From the NCBI GenBank assembly GCA_964036665.1, contig OZ038526.1:9238001-9302000 (forward strand): a stretch of DNA of 64,000 nucleotides, in the 5' to 3' direction. The position numbers were made by a program, and so were the translations under genes. This document shows, piece after piece, positions 49,647-60,253 of this stretch. Position 1 is the first letter of the stretch. Every line of letters starts with the position of its first letter. The notes beneath the pieces were generated by a model. It did no database searches, had not been told where the DNA came from, and saw nothing but the letters and a program-made list of their open reading frames with translations. The stretch comes from Gordius sp. MW1. Its lineage: Eukaryota; Nematomorpha; Gordioida; Gordea; Gordiidae.

Positions 49647-52159
49647 TTTTGTATCAAACTGAGTTTTTTATTTCGATATATAATGGTAGTTTAACTCGTT
49701 TTGCCCATAATTTTTCTTTGAGATTATTTAAGCTCTTTTGCATCAATAATTTCCCCTCCTTTCTAAAGTTTATTAGTAGTGCAAACTATTTTTAAGCTGG
49801 ATAAATTTTATTAGTTCAAGATGCCACAAATATCGCTATTGTTCTCGTTGGTCTCCATTTAAAGGTTTTTTTGAAATTAATTAAAACTTATCAACATTTT
49901 TTGTTAGATTTGACCTGAAAATGTATAATAGGAATTAGGTAACTACACAAATTGGTTTAAAAATACATTTGAGTATCAGCAATTTTTATATAAGTGTAAT
50001 CATTAACTCTGGTATATTTAAATGGACGAAATATTTTACAATATACACATTGCTCTCAAGGTTTATATTAATTTTATTTTTGGCCAGCTGGGAGACTTTC
50101 TTCAATCAACTAGGGTAAAATTCACCATAGTCCCTTAGATTAAACATATTAAGTTGCTTATTTGGCCTTTTTAAAATACATTATTATATCAACAATAATT
50201 ATATAACAATTATTTAAATATAGTTATAGATGTCTTATACTTTTACAAAATTCAAATCTATTACAATCATAAGAAGAGTCCCTGTAAAAAAGCTTAAGTT
50301 ATTTTAACGCCAAATTTTTGGGCTAACAACTTTTCATCTCCTTTCCTTTCCACTAGGTTCAACCTGAAACTTAGTTTTTGTAACATGCTTTGCTTAAAAC
50401 TTAAAATCAATATGCTTGGGTGTGAATCTTGAAAAAATGTTTCAAACGGCCATAATAGCATTCATACGTAGGTAAGTAAACTTTTTTATTTTGATTTTTG
50501 CAATTTATATCTATTATACGATCCAAGCACCGCTATCGAATTATCGTATAACAATCTTTTATATTAGGCTACAAAAATCATTAGATTTAGCTAACCTCAG
50601 CTGTTAAATTTCAATCGTCACTTTAAAATCACACTTAGATTTAGTAGCGTACGCAAATTAGATTTTAAAATTAGTTCTGATTCTAATAGAAAACTTTGTT
50701 TGGGTCTCATTTTTAGTCTTGTTAGAAATGAGAATTAATTGAACGCCGAACAATTCTTAAGTCTAATTTATTCCACTTAATTTTATTCACGTTTAACTTT
50801 AACGTATGAAATTTATAATATTTTTGTATGGAGGATTATGATTTACAAATTTTCTATAAAATATGATTCTTTATTTATTGACTCAGTATTTAAAATATTT
50901 AGGGATTAAACTGAGATAGAAACACCCACATTTATATTTAAATAAAGGCTATAAAATTCTATATTATATTTAAAATATGTAAGGTAGAAAAATATACATT
51001 GAATCATAGGTTATGCAGAAAAATAACAATTAACCTTCGAACCACAAAATTTTAAAATAAAAACTAATAAAAGTGCATCAAAAGTGATAAATGTAAATAT
51101 TTTGCTAAAAAGATTATTATAATAATTAAAAATTAGTTTTTAATGAACATTTATTGGTGTAAGGTGTCCAGAAAAATTTAATATTTTAAAAATTATGCAT
51201 TCAAAAATGGACAAATATTTGCAGAACTGCTGAATATAAATTTTGGTCCCTACACCTCATACTTTATATAGGGAAAAATCCTGGCCCCTTTGGCCCTCTC
51301 AAGCAATAATTAATAAAGCTTAACTTATTAGATTATAATTTTTTTTATTAGTTTTTAAAAAATAAATAGTTTGATTGAGCTAAGCTATTTATTTACATTT
51401 AATTTCATCTTTATTCTTTTTTAACACGCAATGTATAAGGTAAGCATTCGAAACTTAACGTTTTTTATAACCTTTAGCTCCAAACAACAGCTTTAATCAA
51501 ATTTGTATGGTATATTATTTTGGATTGGGGCAATACCTTTTGTAAAAATTAAAAATTCTTGTCAATCTACTGGTTCCATTTGTAAAAACTAAGTATATGC
51601 CATAAAATTTTATGTTACCTTAATATTATCTCTTTAATTACATGGTTTCGTTGTTATTAAACTATAAGCATTATTCATTTTAAATACAAATTTATTTTAT
51701 TGCGGTTAATTTCGCTTAGAAATCGGCACGGCCTAAAAACTTAACTAGCGGGCCGGGATTTCGCTCTCAAAAATAACTTACCCGGGACAGGCCGTAATAT
51801 AACCTAGCAAGTAAGGCCCGCTGAAAGTCCGTTACTAAATCGTTTAATTATTTTGTGTATCATAAGGTAAAGATTGGTGTGTTTGTTTAATGTTTAATAT
51901 TAATTTAGAATGATTTATTGTTTTTTAAATTAAAAATGAAAATATTATATTTTTATCGTTATTCATTCATCAATTCAAAGCGTGCATTTTAAATTGATAT
52001 ATATGTTAATTATAGACTATAATTAGACATGGTCCACTCTAATCATACCCTTTAAAAATATAAAAACATTAGATTAAGCTAATTGAATATTTTATAAGTA
52101 TTATTTTTTGCATGATTTTTATTAAAATCTTTTATATTGTTTAATCTTACATGAAAGGA

Positions 52160-52250
52160 AGCAAAATAAATAGGCCCGAACGGGGCCCGGGTTTTTAAAT
52201 ATTTGTAACCGTTGGGTAATTGATATAAAGGGGCCCTTTGTAGGTCTCTA
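52160..52250. mobile_element. Possible hAT end fragment
   Basis: GGCCCGAACGGGGCCCGGG and GGCCCTTTGTAGGTCTCTAC recall the GCCCGAGCCCG-type hAT ends. A similar piece lies at 51725-51830. Confidence 0.3.
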
Positions 52251-52800
52251 CTTTTGCATGCATATGTGTAAGTCGAAGATACGAGGGAAGATCTAAGATT
52301 TTGGAGTATTATTATAAGGTACGTGTTTAAGCGAATTTGAAAAAATACGCAAAGGAATAGCTGATTATTAAGTTTGACAAATGGCTATAATTTTTTTCGT
52401 ATCCATTGATCCCTACCCACTTGTATAAATTTAGACTTGGCCCTTAGTAGGGAAAAATGGTAGCTACGCCTGGTTGAGTTATCTATATGCTTTCAAATAT
52501 TGTATCTGATATCTTAGCAAAAACATTATATGTGAACTATGAAGTTATGATATTTTTGGATTAAATTTGAATATTAATATTGAGGTTAATAATCTTCATA
52601 ATTATTTGATCCCATCCTTTTAGAATCCAATTTCAGTTGATAAAGTCTTTACTAATTACCAATCTAAAGTCAACCACGCAATACTTAAACATATGGACAA
52701 ATAATATAAAAATAATAATCTTAAGATCTTTATTAATTGTCTATAATCATAAATTAATATTAGTAGGCAATTTTCATGGTAACACCATACACTAATAAAA

Positions 52801-53078
52801 CCATAGACTGCCGAACAGCTGATTTTTACTATTAAAATCATTCAGACACCATTATAGCTGCCATCTTTAAGGAAAAACTCAACCAAAGGTATATTCAAAC
52901 TTCTCCACCATGTAATATTTAAAAAAATAAATAAGATTATTAGCTTAATTTATTAATTAAAAAAATAAGTAAAATAAAACATTAGATTATGCTGACTTCT
53001 ATTGTTTGGTTACTATTTCCCACTAAATGGCGGTTTCTAAACTTGCTGAAAAATTATCAGCTGTTCGGCAGTCTATGG
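52801..53078. mobile_element. MITE with 23-bp perfect inverted repeats
   Basis: CCATAGACTGCCGAACAGCT plus GAT at 52801-52823 is repeated exactly inverted at 53056-53078. A TA lies three bases inside each end, so a mariner/Tc1-type origin is possible. No ORF. Confidence 0.75.
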
Positions 53079-53083
53079 GAATC

Positions 53084-53289
53084 GGGGTCAAAGTAGCAGA
53101 ATGATGAAAAAGTAGCAGAAAAATATTTTTTTAGATTATCAATATATTAGAATTAAATCTCAAATGCGGATGGAATTTGATGTGCAAATAACCCTAACCT
53201 AAAACGCCAACCTAAAACACTAATCCTAACCCTCCTGACCAATCTTGATCTGATCAATTTGGCTGCTTTTTTCCTCCTACTTTGACCGG
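53084..53289. mobile_element. MITE, GTCAAAGTAGC family, copy 1
   Basis: Ends GGGGTCAAAGTAGCAG and CTACTTTGACCGG. The interior contains CCCTAACC-like sequence. Closely matches 63211-63434. Confidence 0.7.
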
Positions 53290-53310
53290 CGTCTATGGTC
53301 TTATTGGGAA

Positions 53311-53705
53311 CCGGTCAAAGTAGCATAGAAATAGCTCGTCACATTTCATCAAAATTCACCAGAATTCATCAAAATCTGATATTTATTTTTGATATTGTAA
53401 AATTATAAGCAGTAAAAGTAAGATTGCATGAAATTATGTTTTTTGATTATCCTAATGTTTTCTATAAACTATATGAAAAGTCTTTATTGTTTTATGTTGT
53501 CCATACTTTGAAATACATACAATAAAATTCAATTATAATTTTGAAAGTATATAAAAAATTAGGTGTTAACATTTAAATATAAGTCTCATTTTACCATTGT
53601 TGTTGTAATGGTATATTAAATTGCTGCTACATCTATCTTTGACTAAATATTTCTTTAATTTTTGCTGATTTGTGCCATTTTTCAGGCTGTGCTACTTTTA
53701 CCCCT
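53311..53705. mobile_element. MITE, GTCAAAGTAGC family, longer relative
   Basis: Ends CCGGTCAAAGTAGCA and TGCTACTTTTACCCC, with an interior unlike copy 1. It lies directly upstream of MOCS2A and so within its likely promoter region. Confidence 0.5.
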
Positions 53706-53773
53706 ATTCGTTGGGTAACACATAAGACCCAATGTCGCAAAAAACTAAGATTTTGAGTGTATCGAATTGACTC

Positions 53774-54073
53774 ATGGTAAATGTTCAAGTTAAAGTCCTA
53801 TTTTTTGCGCAAACTCGTGAACTTGTAGGCGAAGAATTCTGTTATATAACAGTATCTGAAACAATCTCATACAGTAATTAATTTTAATTCACTTGGTATT
53901 AATAAATGTCGTCAGTAAATTTAATATCTTTAGTAAAAGTAAAGTATCCTGAATTAAATAAAATTGCAAATTGTTTATTGGTAAAAAATCTTGAATATGT
54001 AAATCCAGAAGAAGAGTTACATTTAAATCAAAACGATCAATTAGCTCTTGTTCCACCCTTAGGCGGAGGATAA
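53774..54073 (+). CDS. MOCS2A: Molybdopterin synthase small subunit (MOCS2A), two exons
   Basis: Small, ubiquitin-fold subunit that carries the sulfur as a C-terminal thiocarboxylate for molybdopterin synthesis. Exons 53774-53873 and 53916-54073 join in phase 1 across a 42-bp GT-AG intron to give 85 aa; the human protein is 88 aa. The N-terminus reads VKVLFFAQTRELVG, as in the family (VEVLYFAKSAEITG in human), the middle has YPELNKI, and the protein ends VPPLGGG, giving the terminal Gly-Gly needed for thiocarboxylation. The stop TAA at 54071-54073 shares its last A with the ATG of the next gene. A MITE-like repeat ends about 70 bp before the start codon. Without the intron the exon 1 frame stops at once, so I regard the intron as real. 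Confidence 0.9.
53874..53915 (+). other. 42-bp intron of MOCS2A
   Basis: GT at 53874 and AG at 53914-53915. Removing it joins exon phase 1 to phase 1 and restores the conserved ISY-INLISLVKVKYPEL stretch. It is the shortest intron seen in the window. Confidence 0.8.
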
Positions 54074-54669
54074 TGTCTTTGAACAATGATGATAAAAATA
54101 TATTTAACTTAAAATCGAATTCCTCAGACTTCTCTAATCGTTGTGTTGATATCTTTGCAAATTTGAATAAACCTTTAAAAAAGATTGATGATCAGGTAGA
54201 GGTAGTTAGTGATCAAGAAGATGACACGGATCTTTTGCCACTAATATTGCCATTGAAAGAAAGCTTGCCAAATAAAGAATATATGCAAAAATCAATTCTC
54301 AAACAAGAAAATGTCATTGAGCCAACTGTTGATGATTTTTCTGAGGAAAAACAAATATTTCAAAAAGATTTATCAAAATGGAAAAAATATGATCTTTCTG
54401 ATGTAAATATTTTATCTGATGCTGAAAATATGTCATCAGCCTTGGAATTTTTGGAAGCAAAAAAACATTTAAAGATTTCTGAAAACAATGATGTTGAAAA
54501 TAGTGATAAGCATATATACAAAGCTTTCAATAAAGATAAGAACGAAGTTAATCAGAAAATATCTGGTTCTAAACGAAAATATGACCAAATTAAATTAATA
54601 ATTGATGATGCTTCGGTTACCAATATGAGTCATATTAAATTGGACCATTTAGATGATGATAATGCTTAA
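54073..54669 (+). CDS. TSSC4: TSSC4-like protein, overlapping MOCS2A
   Basis: A single-exon 198-aa, acidic, low-complexity protein. Three blocks match TSSC4 in order: FSNRCVDIFANLN (about residues 20-32; FSQRSRDIFDCLE in human), SKWKKYDLSDVNILSDAE...SALEFL (about 100-130; PERWTKYSLEDVTEVSEQ...ALAFL), and GSKRKYDQIK near the C-terminus (GSRKRSRDHF). Mammalian TSSC4 helps assemble the U5 and tri-snRNP of the spliceosome in the nucleus. The ATG overlaps the MOCS2A stop as TAATG, with A at -3. No promoter space separates them, so I infer a dicistronic mRNA read by reinitiation or leaky scanning. An AATAAA at 54704-54709 follows. The match rests on remembered motifs, not a search. Confidence 0.8.
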   Translation: MSLNNDDKNIFNLKSNSSDFSNRCVDIFANLNKPLKKIDDQVEVVSDQEDDTDLLPLILPLKESLPNKEYMQKSILKQENVIEPTVDDFSEEKQIFQKDLSKWKKYDLSDVNILSDAENMSSALEFLEAKKHLKISENNDVENSDKHIYKAFNKDKNEVNQKISGSKRKYDQIKLIIDDASVTNMSHIKLDHLDDDNA

Positions 54670-54703
54670 TTTATTATAATCATTTTGAATTTATATATGT
54701 TTA

Positions 54704-54709
54704 AATAAA
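54704..54709 (+). promoter_or_regulatory. AATAAA, possible poly(A) signal between TSSC4-like and MOCS2B
   Basis: Lies 35 bp after the TSSC4-like stop and 46 bp before the MOCS2B ATG. If used, it would end a MOCS2A/TSSC4-like mRNA separately from MOCS2B; in this AT-rich DNA it may be chance. Confidence 0.35.
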
Positions 54710-54754
54710 TTTATGTTGTATATATAGAAATATTATCTCCTTTTATTTTTTAAA

Positions 54755-55364
54755 ATGGATTGGGTTGATTTAATTGATGGTCCTATCAATGTACTAGAAG
54801 TGGTTAATTTTTTGGTCAAACCTAATTGTGGAGCTGTTTCAATATTTTTTGGCACTACAAGGGAAGATAAGAATATTCAAATAGGTATTTAAAATTCTCC
54901 AATTTGTTAAATTTATTAGTTTCAAAAAACTTAGTTAATGACACCAAACAACTTTTACCAGTTGGTAAAATATATAATCTGTGTATTTAAATCAATCAGT
55001 ATGTGTAGATAAGCTCTACTATGAAGCTTATAACAGTATGGCCATTAAAGAAATGAATAAATTATGTCACCAGATACGATCTGGCAATTACTTAAATAAT
55101 ATCACTAACATTGAAAATAAGTTTTTAGGAAATTTGGTTATAATACATAGATTGAGGTATGTCCTTGTTGGAGAAATTAGTGTGTGTGTTGCTGCTTCAT
55201 CTATGCATCGAAAAGAGGCACAAGCTATAACAAATTATTTGATTGAACAATTAAAAAGGTGTGTGCCTATATGGAAAAAAGAAATATACAACAATGGTGA
55301 ATCAAGATGGAAACCCAATGAAATTGATAATTTAGATATCTGTAATGAAAATGCCCAAGATTAA
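54755..55364 (+). CDS. MOCS2B: Molybdopterin synthase catalytic subunit (MOCS2B/MoaE), two exons
   Basis: Large subunit of molybdopterin synthase, which inserts two sulfurs into precursor Z. Exons 54755-54884 and 55000-55364 join in phase 1 across a 115-bp GT-AG intron, giving 164 aa; the human protein is about 188 aa with a longer N-terminus. Family blocks: [14 protein letters not shown] (residues about 30-43), [39 protein letters not shown], and [19 protein letters not shown], which holds the conserved catalytic Lys pair. It lacks the long C-terminal extension found on the fly protein. The start lies 85 bp after the TSSC4-like stop, so the three genes may share transcripts. AATAAA at 55401-55406 can serve as its poly(A) signal. 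Confidence 0.92.
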
Positions 55365-55400
55365 CATTTTTTATGATTGTTAAATTACTTCACCCTTATA

Positions 55401-55406
55401 AATAAA
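55401..55406 (+). promoter_or_regulatory. AATAAA after MOCS2B
   Basis: Poly(A) signal hexamer 36 bp past the MOCS2B stop, in the expected place. Confidence 0.5.
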
Positions 55407-55589
55407 AACTAAATTTTGGTAGTTATATTAAATTTTTAGTAAAGATTAAATTGTAGACTCCATCAGCTGGGGTCTGTAGTATTTATTAATATTTTCTTTT
55501 ATGATGCCTTTGTTGATAAGCTTTCAATCATAGTGTTAAGCTAATTAAATTACTATGAAGAGGGTACCCACTTTACTACGAGTGGTAAC

Positions 55590-57024
55590 TAGAGCCCTGC
55601 AAAATGAAATTTTTTCTGTCCGAGCCCGACTTCTCAAATTTTATATTGCCCGCTTAAAGACTCTTATTTTTGGCCCAAGCCCGACCCAATTTTTAAATTT
55701 TTTACTAAATTATATTGAAATTTTTCACCATCTAAATATAAAATGCATTAGATTGTTATTACTCGTAATTTACAACTAAGATAAGTTTGAAATAAAAAAT
55801 CCGTTTTCACTCGTTACAGTTTATTCTGCTAATCATTTAAAGCTAAATATTTAACTTTATAAAATATATTTTCAACAGTTTTATTTAAATATGTTTTTGT
55901 AAATAGTTACTTTTCTTATTTCTAAAGTTGTAACAGCTACTATGATTCTAATTTAGTACTTAGTAAAATTTGCAATTCAGGTCTAGGCAAGGGAAAAAAG
56001 CTCAAGTTTAGAAAGCTATTTAATGTACGCTGTGCGAAGATAATAATTCACTGGTCAACAAATAATGGACTTGTGAAATCAACCGGCAAGCTGTTTGCAG
56101 ATTCTGGTAGAGTTTTTTACGGTGAACACAAATATGTCTTTAATTTTTTCCCTATACGTCAAGTTTTTTAGATATTCGCTGTCAAAGTTGCCAAAAACGC
56201 GATTTTAGCTTTTTTCAAACATCAATAACTTGCAAATTAGTCGGTAAAAATTTTGTTTAATAGATTTAATATGTAGATATATGGGAGATAAATGTATTCA
56301 CAATTTTTTTTTATCCTAGCACTTATACTTTTTAAATTATATACAAAATTAACTATCCCTATCTTTTACATTGACAAATTACACCAGACTTGAGGGCGCC
56401 CTCCCTTCTCTTCAACACTAGGAATTAAGTGCGTGTTGTTGTTTGTGTTGTTGTTTATCTACTCTACTACTACTATTACCAAAACAACAACACGCACTTA
56501 GTTCCTAGTGTTGAAGAGAAGGGAGGGTGCCCTCAAGTCTGGTGTAATTTGTCAATGTAAAAGATAGGGGTATTTAATTTTGTATATAATTTAAAACGTA
56601 AAAGTGCTAGGATAAAAAAAATTGTAAATACATTCCTCTCCCCTATACCTACGTATTAAATCTATTAAATAAAATTTTTACCGACTAATTTGCCAGTTAT
56701 TGACGTTTGAAAAACGCTAAAATCGCTGGCAACTTTGACAGCGAATATTTAAAAAACTTGAAGTACAGGGAAAAAACTAAAAACATTGTGTTCACCGTGA
56801 AAAACTCTACCAGAATCTGCAAACAGTCTGCCGGTTGATTTTTCTTGTTGAACCGTGTTATTTAATATTAAGTTGAGTTTATTTAAATCCTATTCTATAA
56901 AAGATTAATTCGCTTTAGTTCCATTCGGACAGGGCTCGGGCCCGAGGCCCGATTATTTTATAAAATTCGGCCCGAGCCCGGCCCGAAACCCGGTCGGGCT
57001 TCGGGCGGCCCGTGCAGGGCTCTA
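55590..57024. mobile_element. Non-autonomous hAT element with 8-bp target duplication
   Basis: Inverted ends TAGAGCCCTGCA and TGCAGGGCTCTA, flanked by perfect direct repeats GTGGTAAC at 55582-55589 and 57025-57032, as hAT transposases make. Next to the ends are runs of GCCCGAGCCCG-type sequence. No transposase gene. A foldback element occupies 56049-56857. Confidence 0.88.
56049..56857. mobile_element. Foldback element (long inverted repeat), nested in hAT
   Basis: Two arms of about 370-400 bp are near-exact reverse complements; for example AGACTTGAGGGCGCCCTCCC near 56390 pairs with GGGAGGGTGCCCTCAAGTCT near 56522. The loop is about 40 bp (about 56447-56486, TTG/CTA-rich). Outer ends CACTGGTCAACAA and TTGTTGAACCGTG. 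No ORF. A transcript would fold into a long hairpin. Confidence 0.85.
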
Positions 57025-57204
57025 GTGGTAACCGCGAATCAAATAATACTAACTTATTTATAGAGCAATTTTTAAATTAGAGACTATCTTAACTATGACA
57101 TACTGATTAGCTCCAATAGGAGCGAAAAAATGTTCGCTACAATACGAGCGAAAAATGTTATGTCGGTCATCCATCTTAACTATGTTCAATAAGGGCTAAA
57201 AACG

Positions 57205-57458
57205 GGTGCCCTTTCAACTCGCCGAAAACAATCTTGCCGAATTCACCCTGGGACATTAATGAACATCTCTCCATTATTAAAAAGAAGGCCCTAAATTGAG
57301 CACCTTTTATAATAATTATCAATTTTATTATAAAAAATACCTAAATATTTTAATCCGAAATTGAATGGTTAATATGCTTAATTGTTGCGGGACATTTTTT
57401 AATTGGGGGACATTTTTAAACATTGGGATATTCAATTCGGCAAGTTAAGGGAATGCCC
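57205..57458. mobile_element. MITE with 8-bp duplication
   Basis: About 254 bp, ends GGTGCCCTTTCAACTCGCCG and CGGCAAGTTAAGGGAATGCC (imperfect inverted repeats), flanked by perfect TAAAAACG at 57197-57204 and 57459-57466. hAT-like by duplication length. Confidence 0.7.
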
Positions 57459-57616
57459 TAAAAACGTTATGTATGTTATTATTTTCGCTGCATTAAGAGC
57501 GAAAAAGTTTAAATGACTTATTACTTTCAAGTCACATGGTAAAAAAATATAGGGATAAATTTAGCCAAATTAGTATCAAATTTAAAAATTGCAATAGATG
57601 CGATAGTATAGTTATT

Positions 57617-57751
57617 CATGGGCGCAGCCGAGAAGGAGGGCAGCTGTCCCCCACTTAGTCCAAAATTTTATTAGCTGAAATTTCAAAAAATGTTCATTTT
57701 GCCCCTCTAAAACATTATTGCCCCCCCCCCTCTAAATGCTGTCTACGCCCA
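57617..57751. mobile_element. GGGCGTAGCCAG MITE, diverged
   Basis: CATGGGCGCAGCCGAG ... TGCTGTCTACGCCCATT around the usual core. Confidence 0.65.
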
Positions 57752-58035
57752 TTAGTGCTGTTAAATTGCTAAGTAGCTTCAACTACGAACGTAAGCACGC
57801 ACACTGAGCTGTTTAATATGCTAGTTTAGCACAATGAGTGTTCGCTGTTCGGTGCAATAGTTTTAACATTAGCATGTAAAAATGCTCGAGAGGTTAGTCG
57901 AAGCAGCAAAATCTGTTAAAACATTGAGCAGATAGCCCGAGCAGTAAACTCGAGCAGTTAAGAGATTTAATTGCTATTTGCTATAATTTAGTAACTAACA
58001 AATTTGCTTTACCTCCCTTTTTTTGTCTCGTTGGT

Positions 58036-58166
58036 TCCCCCTCCCTTATTTTTTACCCTCTTTCTCACCGGGGGGCCCCCCTATTTTTTACCCTATTTCT
58101 CACCCGGGGGGGGGGGGGGGGGTAATATGCCCCCCCCTTTTTTATCCTCTATCTCACCCGGGTGGG
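58036..58166 (+). repeat. Three tandem units with TATTTTTTACCCTCTTTCTC
   Basis: Units at about 58036, 58076 and 58130, each ending in TCACCCGGGGG-type sequence. The second has a 17-G run. Confidence 0.75.
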
Positions 58167-58470
58167 AGTAATAATCTAAAATATTAAATATGTCAATCAT
58201 TTGCATTTTTTTAAATCCGTGGGGGGGGACATTAAGGACACTCCGGGGCTATTACCCTTACCAGAGACGTTAAGTAACTAGTTACATGTAACTAGTTCTT
58301 TTTCTTCAGTAAAGTAACTGTAACCAGTTACTTTTACTTCAGGGTGACTGTAACTGTAGTTAGTTACATTATTTCAGTAACTTTGTTACTAAAGTTACAG
58401 TTACTTTTTATAAATTAAATTTTTTTTAAATAAATATTCAAAAAAAAATTTTAGATTTAAAATAACTTTA

Positions 58471-58713
58471 TTAAATGGTATACAAAAAATTACATACACG
58501 ACTAAAAAAATATAAAAACGCGCTATAACTAAACGGATCCGTGTATAGAAATAGTGTTGGATTTAACGATTTCCATTGTGATCTTTTGTCTGATAAAAAG
58601 TACTCTTTCAAATCTAAAGAGAAGCTGGGGCTCGCTTTTCCAATTTGTTTCAGGAGAGGGAGAGCTTTAACGCCTAAATTTCCAATTGTGGTTGCCACTA
58701 CGGGAATGAACAT
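58471..58713 (-). pseudogene. Possible non-LTR retrotransposon ORF remnant
   Basis: 80 codons on the minus strand with VVATTIGNLGVKALPLLKQI, a pattern seen near the C-terminus of reverse-transcriptase ORFs of non-LTR elements, then a Ser/Phe/Tyr-rich tail. The frame stays open for about 11 codons before the ATG. No upstream RT motif is present. Weak. Confidence 0.3.
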
Positions 58714-59888
58714 TGTGTCCGCGACACGTCTAGTTTGTGTACTTCACTTTAATTTAAATTTCCTTCGCGGATCAACTTTGAATTTCTAATAGATAATCTA
58801 TTTTATCAGCAAATTATCAATATTATATAAAATATTATTTTAGTACAAATTTGTATTCCAAAAATTTAAAGAAGTGACACAACATGTAAATGTAATGAAC
58901 ATTTAATGAATTTTAATTGGTTATCTCTTATCAATTGTTCAGTTCTTTTTATATATGTGCAAAACAAATTTTTATCAACTTAAAATATCATATTATGATT
59001 TTGGCCCAACCTCTAAATTTAAATTTTGAAAGCCATTTGATAAATTACTTTAGTACAATATTAATGAATGTTATTGAAATAATAATATATAATGGATGTT
59101 ATTTAAATGCTCAGAAAAATCAAAAATGCTTAGTAAATAAACTTAATAATGCTCAGTTATAAATATAAAATGCTGAGTAATTTAAAAAAAATGCTCAGTA
59201 ATTTTAATTAATAATACTCAATATTATTCTATTTAGCGTTAATATTTTATAAAAATAAAGTTAAATTGAGTTTGTGGAAATTAAAATAGTTTTTATTCTG
59301 GCATTAAACAGATTGGAGACCTGATTGTTAAATTTTTATCAATTAAAAGGTATCTTAGTGTCTTGAATTTTTTCTTCCCTTCTCACCTTTCAAATAAATA
59401 TGGCAAATTAGAAAAGCTATGAAAAGTAATGACCTATATTTCCCATTCTAAATGCTCTGTCTCTCCCTTCTTAAATTTTACTATGCTTGTGTTTATATTG
59501 TATTTATTTGCAAATTTATTGAGAGTTATCAATCTTAAACTTTATAAAGGCAAAATATAAAATTTTTATTTGAATATAATCACAAAATAATTATTAACAA
59601 TTGAAAATGGAAAGTAGACAAATTTTGCTGGATACAACTTTCATTTCAAAAACCTAAAATTTGTTATATGATCAGTGTTAAATTATCTAAACTTAATATT
59701 ACTTAACAATAAATGCTGATTTAGCCTTTAAGGGTCTACCTCGCTTTCTTTTTTGCCCCAAACTTTTGGCTTCTTTAGGTGGTTGGCAAAATTTAAGTTT
59801 AATTGCCAACAAAACCACATGCTTGCAAATATATTGTATAAAAAGCAACAATTGCACTTGCCTTTAAAGCATTTTTCACAATCATTTT

Positions 59889-60044
59889 GAAATTTTCATT
59901 AAATTCAATGTACCCCTACCATCTAGCGCCCCCGTCGAGCGTCTTTTTAGTCTTGGTAAATTAATTTTAAGTGAAAAGCGAACTAGCTGATTAGATGACA
60001 ATTTAGAAAATAACGTATTCTTGAAATCGAATCATCATTTATAA
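59889..60044 (+). pseudogene. hAT transposase C-terminal (dimerisation) remnant
   Basis: Frame reads FNVPLPSSAPVERLFSLGK, then LILSEKRTS, a TGA stop, and LDDNLENNVFLKSN. This is the conserved hAT dimerisation tail (LPxSSAxVERLFSxxG...R..L.D.N.E..VFLK). The in-frame TGA and the lack of upstream transposase sequence show it is dead. Confidence 0.8.
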
Positions 60045-60253
60045 CCTTCTGATTTTTATATAAATGTTTAAATAAATAATATCAAAAAATATTGTTTTTT
60101 GTAACTTTAGGTGTAACTAGTTCCATCAGGTAAGTAACTGGAACTGTAATCAGTTACATTTGAAAATTTGTAACTGTAACTGTAATTAGTTACATTTTTT
60201 GTGAAGTAACTTTAACTTCTAGTTACTGTGGTAAAGTAACTTTAACAGCTCTG

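Larger units (their letters stand above)
49583..52800. other. AT-rich intergenic stretch after RTCA
   Basis: No exon-like sequence found. Possible hAT end scraps at 51725 and 52160. Confidence 0.55.
58262..60253. mobile_element. Decayed hAT transposon
   Basis: About 2 kb bounded by CAGAGACGTTAAGTAAC and, inverted, GTTAACAGCTCTG-type ends. Each end is followed by many GTAAC/GTTAC repeats pointing both ways. A CCCTTA(C/A) duplication flanks it imperfectly. It contains a transposase C-terminal remnant and AT-rich filler with AATGCTCAGTAA repeats at 59100-59230. Confidence 0.6.
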
